NCBI RefSeq assembly: GCF_020164535.1
Contig: NZ_JAIQZC010000002.1
Location: forward strand, 186,001-250,000
Source of the DNA: Psychroflexus montanilacus
GTDB lineage: Bacteria > Bacteroidota > Bacteroidia > Flavobacteriales > Flavobacteriaceae
Reading direction: 5' to 3'
Length of the DNA stretch: 64,000 nt
The notes below the pieces were generated by a model. The model did not search any database. It was not told the origin of the DNA and saw nothing but the letters and a program-made list of their open reading frames with translations. The translations under genes and the position numbers were made by a program. The number at the start of each line of letters is the position of its first letter. Positions within the stretch are counted from its first letter, which is position 1. Shown in pieces: positions 17,032 to 27,014 of this stretch.

Positions 17032-17056
17032 AAACCCTGCCTTAAAGGCAGGGTTT
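17032..17056 (-). terminator. Terminator after the SusCD-associated lipoproteins
   Basis: A near-perfect hairpin, AAACCCTGCCTT against AAGGCAGGGTTT, with an A7 tract on the + side (17028-17034), which is the U run on the minus strand. It lies 21 bases after the stop of the lipoprotein gene at 17077 and would separate the SusCD unit from the protease gene, unless read-through is allowed. Confidence 0.88.
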
Positions 17057-17076
17057 AAAATAAAGAACAATTTAAT

Positions 17077-17892
17077 TTATTCTTCTGTAGGAAGTGTTAA
17101 AACAACTCCTACTTCAAAAGGATCAGCACCCTCTTCTTGAGGTAAGAAAACTTCCTGTAATAAACTGTAAGTGAAAGTTTTAGTACAAGGATCATATGTT
17201 CCTGAGCCACCAGGAGTTTCTGGTTGATTTCCAACAATTTCTACTGAAAAGTCATCATTGATAGTTAAAGTTCCAGAATAAACTAAAATGCCATCGTTAG
17301 TAGGGTCACCTGTTGCTTCTGCTACAAAGTTTGTTCCCCAGGCTGAATCTATCTGATATACATTTTCTTCACCTTCTACTGGAGTTAGGTTAGCTTCAAA
17401 CGAATTTATTTGATCACCATCAATACTTGCAGCACCATTGTAAGTAGGAGCAATATCAGTATTACATACTTGCAACGCAAAAGTAATAGGGTGATTACCT
17501 TCCAAACCAACAATTACATTTGGCTTGCTTACATTTACAATCGTAGCTTCAAGCGTATAATCCGAACCAGAACTTATAACAGGCAGCTCCAAATCAACAG
17601 TATTTTGATTTACAGGAACAACTACCTGAATGTTTGTTGGGTACTCACTTGGCAGTGATCCTGACGTAGCTTCAATTTCTATATCCACAGTAACGTCAGA
17701 GACGTTATTTGTTGAGGTTTCTAATAGAACAGGGACCTCTACATCTTCACTATTGTCTGGAACCGATGCAGAAGTTGCTCCAAATTCTATCCATCCAGAC
17801 TCTAGATCTCTAGGGAAATTACCGTCTGTATAATCTGTATCACAAGCTACTAATAAAGTACTTATGAAAATTAAACTTAATACTTTTTTCAT
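17077..17892 (-). CDS. SusCD-associated surface lipoprotein
   Basis: 271 residues. The signal peptide ends in LVAC, with the lipidated Cys17 followed by an acidic DTDYTDG stretch typical of Bacteroidota surface lipoproteins. The mature part starts with a Calx-beta/BT_3987-like strand pattern (WIEFGATSASVPDNSEDVEVPVLL), followed by a beta-rich C-terminal half ending in VGVVLTLPTEE. It has no enzyme motif, so it is probably an accessory ligand-binding protein of the SusC/SusD system. It sits 3 bases after the other lipoprotein gene and before a strong terminator. Confidence 0.75.
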   Translation of the reverse strand: MKKVLSLIFISTLLVACDTDYTDGNFPRDLESGWIEFGATSASVPDNSEDVEVPVLLETSTNNVSDVTVDIEIEATSGSLPSEYPTNIQVVVPVNQNTVDLELPVISSGSDYTLEATIVNVSKPNVIVGLEGNHPITFALQVCNTDIAPTYNGAASIDGDQINSFEANLTPVEGEENVYQIDSAWGTNFVAEATGDPTNDGILVYSGTLTINDDFSVEIVGNQPETPGGSGTYDPCTKTFTYSLLQEVFLPQEEGADPFEVGVVLTLPTEE

Positions 17893-17895
17893 ATC

Positions 17896-18756
17896 TTAAT
17901 TATTTGTGACTTTTGTTAAACTAAATGTTACCTGGTAAGGGGCTGCCCCGCAACCTCCATCGGTTACATATTCTGTAAGAGTTAATTCAAATGATGAATC
18001 ATCAAGTAAATTAAAACTAGCTGGAACATTTCCTGGGCCTAAGGTAATGGTTCCATCTCCACATCCTAGACCAGTTTCTAACGCTTCGTCAACAAGAACT
18101 TCGTCACAAACCAAATCAAAGACCACTTCAGTGGCTGGTTGATCAATACCCAATGCCTCAAGGTAGACTGCTTCAAAACTTCTCTTAGTACTAGCACCTT
18201 CCACAGGGCTTAGAGTGACAGTTTGATTTTCAAAAACTAAAACTCCGTCATCTGGATTGATAGGCGTGAGTTGTTCCAATTGATATTCACCCGCAAAAGC
18301 ATCAGGCTCAATAGGACATATCTCAAAAATACTAATCGAGTGACTACTTTCAGACAATAAATCTGCTTCTGCAGCAGAAAAGGTAAGAACTATGGATTCT
18401 CTTTGTAACTCTACAGAATTATCTATACCTCTCACAACTAAATCGGATACATATTCTCCAGCAGGTATAGTAACCTGAGGATTTACAATCTCATAATTTT
18501 CAGGGTTTGCAGTAGACCTGTCTTCGTCTACTTGAACTGTTACTGTTCTATCTTGATCTGAAACTGTTGATACCCCTATTTCAATACTTACTTCACCTTC
18601 ATCATCTTTTATGACTTCTAGGTTTGATGTATCATCAGTAAAACTGACTAATGAAGTACCGTTTTCATTATCAAAAATAGTCTGTTCTGTGTCATCACAA
18701 CTCATAAGAGCTGCAATCAACAACAAAAACAAGCCTTTTAAATATATTGTTTTCAT
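17896..18756 (-). CDS. SusCD-associated surface lipoprotein with Calx-beta-like domain
   Basis: 286 residues from the ATG at 18756, chosen because it begins the lipoprotein signal MKTIYLKGLFLLLIAALMSC (Cys20, then DD); longer readings would run back into susD. The first domain (residues about 30-150) resembles a Calx-beta fold (VSFTDDTSNLEV, VTIPAGEYVSDLVVRGID, ESIVLTFSAAEADLL). The second half has paired Cys residues (LVCDEVL, LGCGDGTI, GGCGAAPYQVTFSL) as in the DUF4843/DUF1735-like partners of SusD. Its likely role is binding of a nutrient on the cell surface; the ligand is unknown. Confidence 0.72.
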   Translation of the reverse strand: MKTIYLKGLFLLLIAALMSCDDTEQTIFDNENGTSLVSFTDDTSNLEVIKDDEGEVSIEIGVSTVSDQDRTVTVQVDEDRSTANPENYEIVNPQVTIPAGEYVSDLVVRGIDNSVELQRESIVLTFSAAEADLLSESSHSISIFEICPIEPDAFAGEYQLEQLTPINPDDGVLVFENQTVTLSPVEGASTKRSFEAVYLEALGIDQPATEVVFDLVCDEVLVDEALETGLGCGDGTITLGPGNVPASFNLLDDSSFELTLTEYVTDGGCGAAPYQVTFSLTKVTNN

Positions 18757-18766
18757 AATCTTTGTT

Positions 18767-20185
18767 TTAGTAACCTGGGTTATTTTCATTAATGTTAGGA
18801 TTAGAATTAACTTCATCTAACGGAATAGGTAAAGTAAATCTAAAATCATCTGTCGCTAATGTACAAGGAGCAGAACCAATACAATCTGAAGGATCTCTTA
18901 CAAGACCTTGATTGATATCAAATCTAAATCTTTTTAGGTCAATAAATCTATGACCTTCAAAGGCTAGTTCGATTCGTCTTTCATCTAAAACAGATTGAAG
19001 AGCTTCTGTTCTATTACCAAAAACCTCTAAATCCTGCGGATCTTCAAATCTTGCATCTCTGAGTGTCTTTAGAGATTGGGCAGCATCTGTAAGCCTATCC
19101 AATCTAGCTTCAGCTTCAGCTTTCATTAAATGCATCTCAGATATTCTCATAGCTTTGAAATCATTTAAGAAATTGAATCCTCCACTACCTGGATATTTGC
19201 CAATAAGATGGAGGTTGTCTTCAGGATCTGAGCCTTCAACATCTAAATTAACTTGATACCTAACGTCAAGTGTATCCAAGGTGTTGAATAGTTGATTTGA
19301 CATTTCAATAAAGGCACCACCAGTTCCAGTAAAGTACCAAGCTCCTCCAATTCTGGCTTCAGCTTGAACAAACTCTCTTTTAAAAACAACTTCGGTATTA
19401 TCTTCATCAGAAAACATATCAACATACTGTTCTCTGTTAGCTAACGGATATCTAGCAATAAGATCATCGGCTATAGTAAGCACATTCTCATATTCACCAG
19501 TTATTAATTCTACTCTTGCTCTCAAGAATGGTACGAAATCTGCGTTTGTACGAAAAATATCATCATTATCACCTATTAAGTCTTCAGCAATATCAAGATC
19601 TTTGAATATACCTTGTTTCACTTCTGAAACCGTATTTCTCGCAGGGAAATCACCACTTAAAAGAACTTCATCAAAGTAAGGAACGGCTACTCCATTAGGA
19701 TCTAAAAGATCTGGAGAGAAAAAACGCATCAATTCATAAAAAGCATATCCTCTAAGAGCGTAAGCCTGACCTAATAAAAAGTCGTATCGCTGCTCTTCAC
19801 CCAATTCAGGCTCAATGCTTTCAGCACTTTGTATCAAGCGAGTTGCCCTGTTTGCCAGACGGTTGTATCTCAAATAAAAATTTCCTACAAACGCACTTTG
19901 TGAAGTCACTTCAAAATTAAAAATATCTCTTTTTTGACCTCCTGAGTCCGCTCCAATCTTGGTATTATCACTTTGAAGTGAATTAATGTCTAAAATACTA
20001 CCATCTACTGCCGGAGCTGGAAATACATCGTATATACCACTCAATCCTAGTTCTAAATCATCTACGGTTTGAAAAGCACTATCTGCTGTAGCTTGATCAA
20101 CTGGAATTCTGTCTAGTTCATCACTGCATGCAACAAGTGCAACAGTGAACAACGACAGTAAAAATATATTATGTAATCTTTTCAT
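18767..20185 (-). CDS. SusD/RagB family nutrient-binding lipoprotein
   Basis: 472 residues. Signal peptide ending LVAC with Cys20 and SDELDRIP just after it, the usual opening of SusD proteins. The N-terminal TPR-like region (ADSAFQTVDDLELGLSGIYD, LGQAYALRGYAFYELMRFF) and the C-terminal RISEMHLMKAEAEARL, with VLDERRIELAFEGHRFIDLKRF near the end, are textbook SusD features. It caps the SusC barrel and captures substrate on the surface. The gene lies 11 bases after susC. In this small size class, substrates may be peptides or short glycans. Confidence 0.95.
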   Translation of the reverse strand: MKRLHNIFLLSLFTVALVACSDELDRIPVDQATADSAFQTVDDLELGLSGIYDVFPAPAVDGSILDINSLQSDNTKIGADSGGQKRDIFNFEVTSQSAFVGNFYLRYNRLANRATRLIQSAESIEPELGEEQRYDFLLGQAYALRGYAFYELMRFFSPDLLDPNGVAVPYFDEVLLSGDFPARNTVSEVKQGIFKDLDIAEDLIGDNDDIFRTNADFVPFLRARVELITGEYENVLTIADDLIARYPLANREQYVDMFSDEDNTEVVFKREFVQAEARIGGAWYFTGTGGAFIEMSNQLFNTLDTLDVRYQVNLDVEGSDPEDNLHLIGKYPGSGGFNFLNDFKAMRISEMHLMKAEAEARLDRLTDAAQSLKTLRDARFEDPQDLEVFGNRTEALQSVLDERRIELAFEGHRFIDLKRFRFDINQGLVRDPSDCIGSAPCTLATDDFRFTLPIPLDEVNSNPNINENNPGY

Positions 20186-20196
20186 TGTTTTATGTT

Positions 20197-23100
20197 TTAA
20201 AATGTTATGTCGATACCTGCTGTGTACTGTCTTGGGGTTGGGTAATCAAAAAACGAGCCTGTATTTGTTGACTCAGGATCAAATCCTCTCCACTTACTAA
20301 ATGTTAATAAATTTGTTCCTTGAACATAGATTCTTACATTCTTGAATACACCGGTTTTCTCAAGTAACTCAGGACTAAAATTATAGCCTAAAGATAAGTT
20401 TCTTAATCTTAAGAAGGAAGCATCTTCTAAATATCTGTCTGTTCCCTGAAGTCTAGTAGATCCAGAGTTTATACTTGGAATAGCTGTTATATCGCCAGGT
20501 TGTTGCCAAGCTGTTAACATATCAACAGATTGATTAGAAAAGGCAGCTGCACCTACATCTTCAAGTAGACCTAAAGAACCATTTGTTCTGTACTGTTCTG
20601 CAGCAAAAGAGAATAGCAAGTTAAAATCAAATCCTTTGTATTTAGCACTTGTACCAAAACCACCTGTGTATAAAGGATCGGCTTGTTTATCTGAAAACAC
20701 CCTGTCATTATCGCTGAATTGCTCTGTAAGGTTCCCATCAATATCTAAATAAAGTGGGTTACCATTAGCTGGATTAACTCCTGCCCATCTTGTTAAAAAG
20801 AAAGATCTAAGCGGCTGTCCTACCTGTAATGCGGTGTTTCCTTGCTGTACGAAATCCGATTCTGCTAACGCTACTACTTCGTTTTTATTATAAGCTGCGT
20901 TTGCAAATACATTCCAAGTTAACTCATCATTCCTAATGACATCAAATGATAAACCAATCTCAATACCTTTATTTGAAACCTCTGCTACATTGGACTCAAC
21001 TGTAGTAAATCCAGTTGAAAATGAGACTGGCTGAGGAAAAAATAAATTATCCGTTTTTTTATCATAAACGTCTAAAGAACCACTCAATCTATTTTTAAAG
21101 AAGCCAAAATCTACACCTATGTTGGCCTGAGTTGTAGTCTCCCATTCTAGGTTGGGATCAACTAATTCTGTTGGCGCAAAACCTGGGGTCCCCTGGTAAC
21201 CAGTAAGTGCACTTACTCGATCTAAACCAACATAAAAACCAGTAGTTCCAGGTCTTACAGTTCTGTTACCTACAACACCATAACTAGCTCTTAGCTTTAA
21301 GTTTGTAATATCTTGTGCATCTGAGAGAAAATCTAATTCATGGAGATTCACACGACCAGATACAGAACCAAAAGTACCCCATCTGTTTTCTTCACTAAAT
21401 CTTGAAGACCCATCACGTCTTAGGTTAGCAGATAATCCAAATTTACCATCGTAATCATAATCTACAGTTCCAAAATAAGAAAACAAAGCGTCTTCAACTT
21501 CAGATGAAAAAGTGTTTGGTATGTAAAATCTAGCTTCACCACCGTCACCATCATCCTCTGTTAAAGTACCATCTGCAAATCCACTACCAGAACCAGGAAG
21601 TTTAGGATTCAAACCATATGCCTGAAATCCAGCCTGCTGAATATTTGTATAAACATATTCTGTGTGTACTGACGCAGAAATAGTATGGACATCAAATGTT
21701 TTATCAAATCGAATATAAGGGTTAAGGTTAAACAAGAAACTTCTGTTGAAAGCCTCAGTTTGTGATCCCTTCAATTGAGAATTTACATCTGGCTCAACTA
21801 AACCTCTAGTACTTAAAGGACTCACTATATTTAAGTTTTCAACATTGTTGTAGTCACCACTCACTCTAGCACCTACAGTAAAGTTATCGTTGAGATGATA
21901 ATTGGCATTAAATGCTGCAAGAATTTTAAACTCTCTTTCCTGGTCAGTATCAAACCTTTGGTTATTTAGAGCCAGATAAGGTGTATTAGTAAAACCATTT
22001 GCTCCGTTAGGACTGATAGATCCATCTGGATTAAGTGCACCAGAAGCCTGTGTTCCTATCACATTTAAACTACCATCAGGATTGTAAGGATTCAACATTG
22101 GCAATCCAATATAAGGAACAATAAAAGGGTTGTCTAACTCACCTCCTGTATTATCTGCAAAAACTGAAGATTGTCTGTCTGCATCTACAACAAAATCATT
22201 TACAGAATAGTTCATTGTAATATTAGAATTGAAATCAAACTTATCGCTAGGTCTCACTTCTAAATTATTTCTGATAGAAAAACGTTGAATATTACTTCTA
22301 TTGGTAATTCCTTCCTGCTCATAATATTGCATCGAAGAATAAGACCTGTGCGTATCACTACCTTCTGTCATAGTCAATTCATGGGAAACTGTTTGCCCGT
22401 CCTGTAACAAAATATCTGCCCAGTTTGTGTTGGTTCGTCTTGCAGTAGCATTGATTTCTTCATCAGTAAGACCTACGCCTGGACCACCACCAAAAATATC
22501 TCTACCAAAGGTTAGATATTGCTGAGCATTCATCACCCTGAAATTTGGATCTGGGTATTGAGAAGTACCATATAGAGATCTGTATTGAAAGGTTACACCT
22601 TCACTAAAAGAACCTTTTTTAGTGGTCACCAATATAACACCATTAGCAGCTCTGTTACCATATAACGCAGCAGCAGAGGCATCTTTTAATACAGAAATAT
22701 CTTCAATATCATTGTTATTTAAACTCCTAAATGTGTTAGGATCTACCGGCGTACCATCAATTACATACAAAGGGTCTGTTGCTCCATTTATAGAACTTCT
22801 ACCTCTAATAATAACATCTCCACGTCTACCTGGCTGTCCTGATGCACTTTTTGCATTTACACCCGGAGCAAGACCTTGCAATGCTTGATCTACTGAAGCA
22901 ATAGGCACCTGCTCAATACTTTCAGAACCCACGTTCGAAATTGAAGATGTAACTTTAGCTCGGGACTGATTACCATAAGCGACAACTACTACTTCATCCA
23001 AATCTTCATTATCCTGAATCAGACTAACATCAATTGTAGACTGATCTCCAACTTGGATTTCTTGTGTTCTAAAACCTAAATATTTAAATTGTAGGGTTTG

Positions 23101-23304
23101 TTCTGATTCTACACTTAAAGTGTAGTTTCCATCAAAATCAGTTTGTGTACCCGATGAGTCTCCTTTCACAAGGATATTAACCCCCGGAAGAGGTAAACCT
23201 CCTTCATCGGTAACGGTACCCGTCACAGTTTTTGTTTGTGCAAACGAAATTTGCACCATCAACGCAAATAAGAGCGTCAAAAATCCATTAATTTTTAATT
23301 TCAT
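20197..23304 (-). CDS. SusC/RagA family TonB-dependent outer-membrane transporter
   Basis: 1035 residues from ATG 23304, which starts the signal peptide (MKLKINGFLTLLFALMVQI, cleavage after SFA). Next is a carboxypeptidase-regulatory-like domain (TVTGTVTDEGGLPLPGVNIL), then a TonB-dependent plug (DEVVVVAYGNQSRAKVTSSI, LYVIDGTPVD, ISVLKDASAAALYGNRAANG), then the 22-strand barrel ending YTAGIDITF. It imports the ligand held by SusD with energy from TonB/ExbBD. No regulator gene is adjacent. The longer start at 23334 adds ten residues that are not signal-like. Confidence 0.95.
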   Translation of the reverse strand: MKLKINGFLTLLFALMVQISFAQTKTVTGTVTDEGGLPLPGVNILVKGDSSGTQTDFDGNYTLSVESEQTLQFKYLGFRTQEIQVGDQSTIDVSLIQDNEDLDEVVVVAYGNQSRAKVTSSISNVGSESIEQVPIASVDQALQGLAPGVNAKSASGQPGRRGDVIIRGRSSINGATDPLYVIDGTPVDPNTFRSLNNNDIEDISVLKDASAAALYGNRAANGVILVTTKKGSFSEGVTFQYRSLYGTSQYPDPNFRVMNAQQYLTFGRDIFGGGPGVGLTDEEINATARRTNTNWADILLQDGQTVSHELTMTEGSDTHRSYSSMQYYEQEGITNRSNIQRFSIRNNLEVRPSDKFDFNSNITMNYSVNDFVVDADRQSSVFADNTGGELDNPFIVPYIGLPMLNPYNPDGSLNVIGTQASGALNPDGSISPNGANGFTNTPYLALNNQRFDTDQEREFKILAAFNANYHLNDNFTVGARVSGDYNNVENLNIVSPLSTRGLVEPDVNSQLKGSQTEAFNRSFLFNLNPYIRFDKTFDVHTISASVHTEYVYTNIQQAGFQAYGLNPKLPGSGSGFADGTLTEDDGDGGEARFYIPNTFSSEVEDALFSYFGTVDYDYDGKFGLSANLRRDGSSRFSEENRWGTFGSVSGRVNLHELDFLSDAQDITNLKLRASYGVVGNRTVRPGTTGFYVGLDRVSALTGYQGTPGFAPTELVDPNLEWETTTQANIGVDFGFFKNRLSGSLDVYDKKTDNLFFPQPVSFSTGFTTVESNVAEVSNKGIEIGLSFDVIRNDELTWNVFANAAYNKNEVVALAESDFVQQGNTALQVGQPLRSFFLTRWAGVNPANGNPLYLDIDGNLTEQFSDNDRVFSDKQADPLYTGGFGTSAKYKGFDFNLLFSFAAEQYRTNGSLGLLEDVGAAAFSNQSVDMLTAWQQPGDITAIPSINSGSTRLQGTDRYLEDASFLRLRNLSLGYNFSPELLEKTGVFKNVRIYVQGTNLLTFSKWRGFDPESTNTGSFFDYPTPRQYTAGIDITF

Positions 23305-23427
23305 GTTTTTGTTTATTAGAATTAGCCATTTCAAAAATGATAAGATTAGGTTAATAGACCAATGAATATGAGGCTTAATAAGAAGCCTAATACGTTAAAA
23401 TTCCTTAATAAAAGCGGTATTGACTCA

Positions 23428-23441
23428 CTAACACCTGTTAG
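23428..23441. promoter_or_regulatory. Palindrome upstream of susC
   Basis: CTAACACCTGTTAG is a 6-bp inverted repeat with a two-base centre, 124 bases before the susC start. A second inverted repeat (AGGCTT/AAGCCT) lies at 23370-23388. Within the 405-base gap 23305-23710 these and the ftsZ terminator are the only structures I see. Either could be an operator; no regulator is known here. Confidence 0.3.
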
Positions 23442-23660
23442 CATACTGAATAACAGTTAATTATAAATTTAAGAATACTCTGATTTATCCATAAAAACTG
23501 ATTTGCACGTTTTTTTAAGTTAACAACTAAATTAATAGTAGTTGATTTATACGCGTTATTAGTTAATAGTATCTTAATAAAGTTAATCCCATGTTATTTC
23601 ACATAATTTACTTGGAAGCTAAATCCTTCTAAAAAACGCTAATAAAACTATAATCATAAA

Positions 23661-23689
23661 AAAAGGCCAACAAAATTGTTGACCTTTTT
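23661..23689 (-). terminator. Terminator of the dcw cluster (after ftsZ)
   Basis: On the minus strand AAAAAGGTCAACA pairs with TGTTGGCCTTTTT around AATTT, allowing one G-U pair, followed by more U. The wobble pair fits only minus-strand RNA, matching a terminator of ftsZ, 22 bases after its stop. Confidence 0.82.
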
Positions 23690-23710
23690 CATGTTATAAA
23701 ATCGTTATTT

Positions 23711-25579
23711 CTAATCTACATTGTCATGCAAAAAAGAGTTATTGGATCTAAAATTTAAGTTGTCTTTATCTCCTTCTACACTTGTTCTAGATAAAGCATT
23801 CCCTTCATTGCGATTCTGACTCAGTTCAATTCCTGCTCTTTTGTAAGCAGGTTGCTTCTCAATTTCATCAATGTTATTGGTGTTCCTGAATTTATAGTTG
23901 AATTGTTTCATCTTAGCTTTACGTTCAGCTGCTCTAGACGCCAACTCAGACAACGGTGTATTCATAGGATCAATATCCTCATTTGAGTTTGAACTTGGTG
24001 CCGATGGCTCTACAGTTCGCCTTTTAAACTGAACTTCTTCCGGCTCTTCCTCAACTTGTTTTACTTTTGGTTTTCTTGGAGTAGGTGAAGCTTGCTCATC
24101 TTCTTCCATAAATTCTGACAAATCGTATTTTTTGACTTCAGAGTTAGAGTGGCTTTGAGTAGCATTTACTTCTTCTGGCTCGTTCACCTCTATGTCTCTT
24201 GTCGACTGGAACTTAATGTATTCTGAATCGTCCTCGTCTTCTTCCTGTTCTGAAAAATCAAAACTCAGCATACCAGAAGAGTTTTCTTCTTCCTTTACTG
24301 GACTATCTTCAATAATTTCAAAGTCGTCGTCATGAGCATTTACAATCTCAAAATCAACTTCTAAATTATTGACATTCACTTGCTCACTTTCTATCTCTTT
24401 TTGAGATTCTTCTTCAACATCAAGCTTATGAACCACTTTGGGATCTTCTTTAGATCCTGAAGCTTTAGGTCGAGCACGTGGAATATCTACAGAGGATTGT
24501 TTTTTGAACCTTCCAGTCGATAAATTTTGCTCAATACGTTGATCGTCTTCCAAAGTATGGATAATCTTCTTGGTTTCAGTATTGACGATTTCATCCTGTT
24601 GTTCAGTATTAAAACCTGTCGCGATTACCGTAACTGAAATGGAGTCTTCCAAACCTTCGTCATCGCCAACACCCATAATAATATTCGCACTATTTCCAGC
24701 TTCAGCTTGTATATGGTCGTTGATTTCTCCAATTTCATCTAAAGTGATTTCATCGGTTCCAGACACAATCAATAGTAATACGTTTTGCGCCCCTTTAATT
24801 TTATTGTCATTCAGCAGTGGAGAATCCAAAGCCTTTTCAATAGCAATTTGAGACCTGTTGGTTCCTGAAGCTACAGCAGAACCCATGATGGCTGTACCGC
24901 TGTTGCTCAATACCGTTTTAGCATCACGTAAATCGATGTTTTGCGTATAGTGGTGCGTAATCACTTCTGCTATCCCGCGAGAAGCCGTAGCCAAAACTTC
25001 ATCAGCCTTAGAGAAGCCTGACTTGAATCCAAGGTTCCCGTAAACTTCTCTGAGTTTATTATTGTTGATCACAATAAGTGAATCTACATTACTTCTGAGT
25101 TCTTCTACACCCAGCTGAGCCTGTTCGTTTCTGGTGCGACCTTCAAACTGAAATGGGATAGTAACGATACCAACCGTAAGAATATCCATTTCTTTTGCAA
25201 GCCTGGCAATTACAGGCGCAGCCCCTGTACCCGTACCGCCGCCCATACCAGCGGTAATAAATACCATTTTGGTATTGGTGCTCAGTAAGCCTTTTAAATC
25301 TTCTCTACTTTCTTCGGCTGCCTGTTTACCAATATCTGGGTTGGCACCAGCCCCAAGCCCTTCTGTAAGATCAACACCCAACTGAATTTTAGTTGGAACC
25401 GGACTGTTTTCCAGCGCTTGTGCATCGGTATTACAAATCACGAAGTCAACACCTTTTATGCCCTGACTAAACATGTGATTGATGGCATTGGAACCTCCTC
25501 CACCAACTCCTATCACTTTTATGACATTGGATTGATTTTTTGGGAGGTCGAACGATATGTTTTCGAATTCTTGGCTCAT
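23711..25579 (-). CDS. ftsZ: Cell division GTPase FtsZ
   Basis: 622 residues. Tubulin-like GTPase that forms the division ring. Nucleotide motifs: GVGGGGSNA at 24-32 and the tubulin signature GGGTGTG at 113-119; the catalytic T7 region follows ([16 protein letters not shown]). The core ends near residue 340. It is followed by a very long acidic, Ser/Glu-rich linker and a conserved-looking C-terminal tail NSFLHDNVD, where FtsA should bind. E. coli FtsZ is about 383 residues, so the linker is unusually long, as is known in Bacteroidota. It lies 28 bases after ftsA. Confidence 0.97.
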   Translation of the reverse strand: MSQEFENISFDLPKNQSNVIKVIGVGGGGSNAINHMFSQGIKGVDFVICNTDAQALENSPVPTKIQLGVDLTEGLGAGANPDIGKQAAEESREDLKGLLSTNTKMVFITAGMGGGTGTGAAPVIARLAKEMDILTVGIVTIPFQFEGRTRNEQAQLGVEELRSNVDSLIVINNNKLREVYGNLGFKSGFSKADEVLATASRGIAEVITHHYTQNIDLRDAKTVLSNSGTAIMGSAVASGTNRSQIAIEKALDSPLLNDNKIKGAQNVLLLIVSGTDEITLDEIGEINDHIQAEAGNSANIIMGVGDDEGLEDSISVTVIATGFNTEQQDEIVNTETKKIIHTLEDDQRIEQNLSTGRFKKQSSVDIPRARPKASGSKEDPKVVHKLDVEEESQKEIESEQVNVNNLEVDFEIVNAHDDDFEIIEDSPVKEEENSSGMLSFDFSEQEEDEDDSEYIKFQSTRDIEVNEPEEVNATQSHSNSEVKKYDLSEFMEEDEQASPTPRKPKVKQVEEEPEEVQFKRRTVEPSAPSSNSNEDIDPMNTPLSELASRAAERKAKMKQFNYKFRNTNNIDEIEKQPAYKRAGIELSQNRNEGNALSRTSVEGDKDNLNFRSNNSFLHDNVD

Positions 25580-25607
25580 AATTATTATTTTTTGGTTGGT
25601 ATACTAT

Positions 25608-27002
25608 TTACTCTGCGTTATCTAAAAAATCTTTTAACTTATCAAACCATTTCTCAACCACATTTCTACTAGGTCGAGCAGGTTGATTGGGTTGCTCTGG
25701 AATGCCTTTGTTTTCATCCCGTTCTGAAGAATCTTCTGTGATTTCATCATCATTGTAGTTCATTGCCGATTCCGCTGGCTCACCAGTGGCTTCCATATGT
25801 TCTTGCTCTTCTTGTTCCAATCGCTCAGCTTTATCAAAGGCTTTGCGCTCCAGCCCATCCATCACTAGCCCTACGGCTGTCGCATAGAGTGGACTTGCTA
25901 TTTCTTTGTCGGTTTCACCAGCCAAATACTCGTTGGGATAACCAATTCTGGTATCCATGCCAGTTACATACTCGACTAGCTGCTTTAAATGCTTCAATTG
26001 AGCTCCACCGCCAGTGATAACTATTCCGGCAATTAACTTTTTCTTCTGTTCATCATGGCCATAATTTTTAATTTCAAGATACACCTGATCTATAATTTCT
26101 ACAGCTCGGTAGTGAATTACTTTAGATAAGTTCTTCAGCGAAATCTCTTTAGGATCTCTTCCCCGTAAGCCTGGGATAGAGACGATTTCATTCTCTTTAT
26201 TCTCACCAGGCCAGGCCGAGCCAAATTTCACTTTTAGTAATTCTGCCTGCTTTTCTATAATAGAACAGCCTTCTTTGATGTCTTCCGTAATCACATTACC
26301 TCCTAATGGAATGACAGCTGTATGTCTAATGATGCCGTCTTTGAAAATGGCCAGATCTGTAGTTCCGCCACCGATGTCAATCAAGGCAACACCTGCTTCT
26401 TTTTCTTCCTGACTTAACACTGAATTTGCCGATGCCAAAGGTTCTAAAGTCATGCCATTGAGCTCCAATCCAGAATTCTTGACGCATCTGCCAATGTTTC
26501 TGATCGAAGATATTTGACCAACAACCACATGAAAATTAGCCTCCAGACGGCCTCCAGACATCCCTCTGGGCTCCATAATTTCAGATTGGCCATCAACTTT
26601 ATATTCCTGTGGCAAAACGTGTATAATTTCTTCACCTGGTAACATCACGAGTTTGTGGACTTGATTACACAAATTGTCGATATCATCATCTTCTATCACT
26701 TCTTCTACATCATTTCTTGTAATGTAGTCGCTGTGTTGTAAACTTCTAATGTGTTGCCCGGCAATTCCTACGGTGACACCTTTGACTTCAATGCCAGAAT
26801 TTGCTTCCGCCTGCTGTATAGCTTGCTGGATAGACTGTATGGTTTGAGTTATATTGTTCACAACACCACGATGTACCCCCAGACTTTTGGTTCTACCAAT
26901 GCCTAATATCTCTACTTTCCCGTATTCATTTTTACGACCAATCATGGCTACAATCTTTGTTGTACCTATGTCTAAGCCTACTGCAATATTATCTTCTTCC
27001 AT
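25608..27002 (-). CDS. ftsA: Cell division protein FtsA
   Basis: 464 residues, actin-like ATPase that tethers FtsZ to the membrane. Phosphate 1 motif DIGTTK at 11-16, phosphate 2 DIGGGTTD at 209-216, and GIVITGGGAQLKHL for the adenosine site. An acidic, Pro-rich linker of about 60 residues leads to the C-terminal amphipathic helix WFDKLKDFLDNAE, the membrane-targeting sequence. The gene lies 12 bases after ftsQ. Confidence 0.97.
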   Translation of the reverse strand: MEEDNIAVGLDIGTTKIVAMIGRKNEYGKVEILGIGRTKSLGVHRGVVNNITQTIQSIQQAIQQAEANSGIEVKGVTVGIAGQHIRSLQHSDYITRNDVEEVIEDDDIDNLCNQVHKLVMLPGEEIIHVLPQEYKVDGQSEIMEPRGMSGGRLEANFHVVVGQISSIRNIGRCVKNSGLELNGMTLEPLASANSVLSQEEKEAGVALIDIGGGTTDLAIFKDGIIRHTAVIPLGGNVITEDIKEGCSIIEKQAELLKVKFGSAWPGENKENEIVSIPGLRGRDPKEISLKNLSKVIHYRAVEIIDQVYLEIKNYGHDEQKKKLIAGIVITGGGAQLKHLKQLVEYVTGMDTRIGYPNEYLAGETDKEIASPLYATAVGLVMDGLERKAFDKAERLEQEEQEHMEATGEPAESAMNYNDDEITEDSSERDENKGIPEQPNQPARPSRNVVEKWFDKLKDFLDNAE

Positions 27003-27014
27003 TTTTGTAGATTA

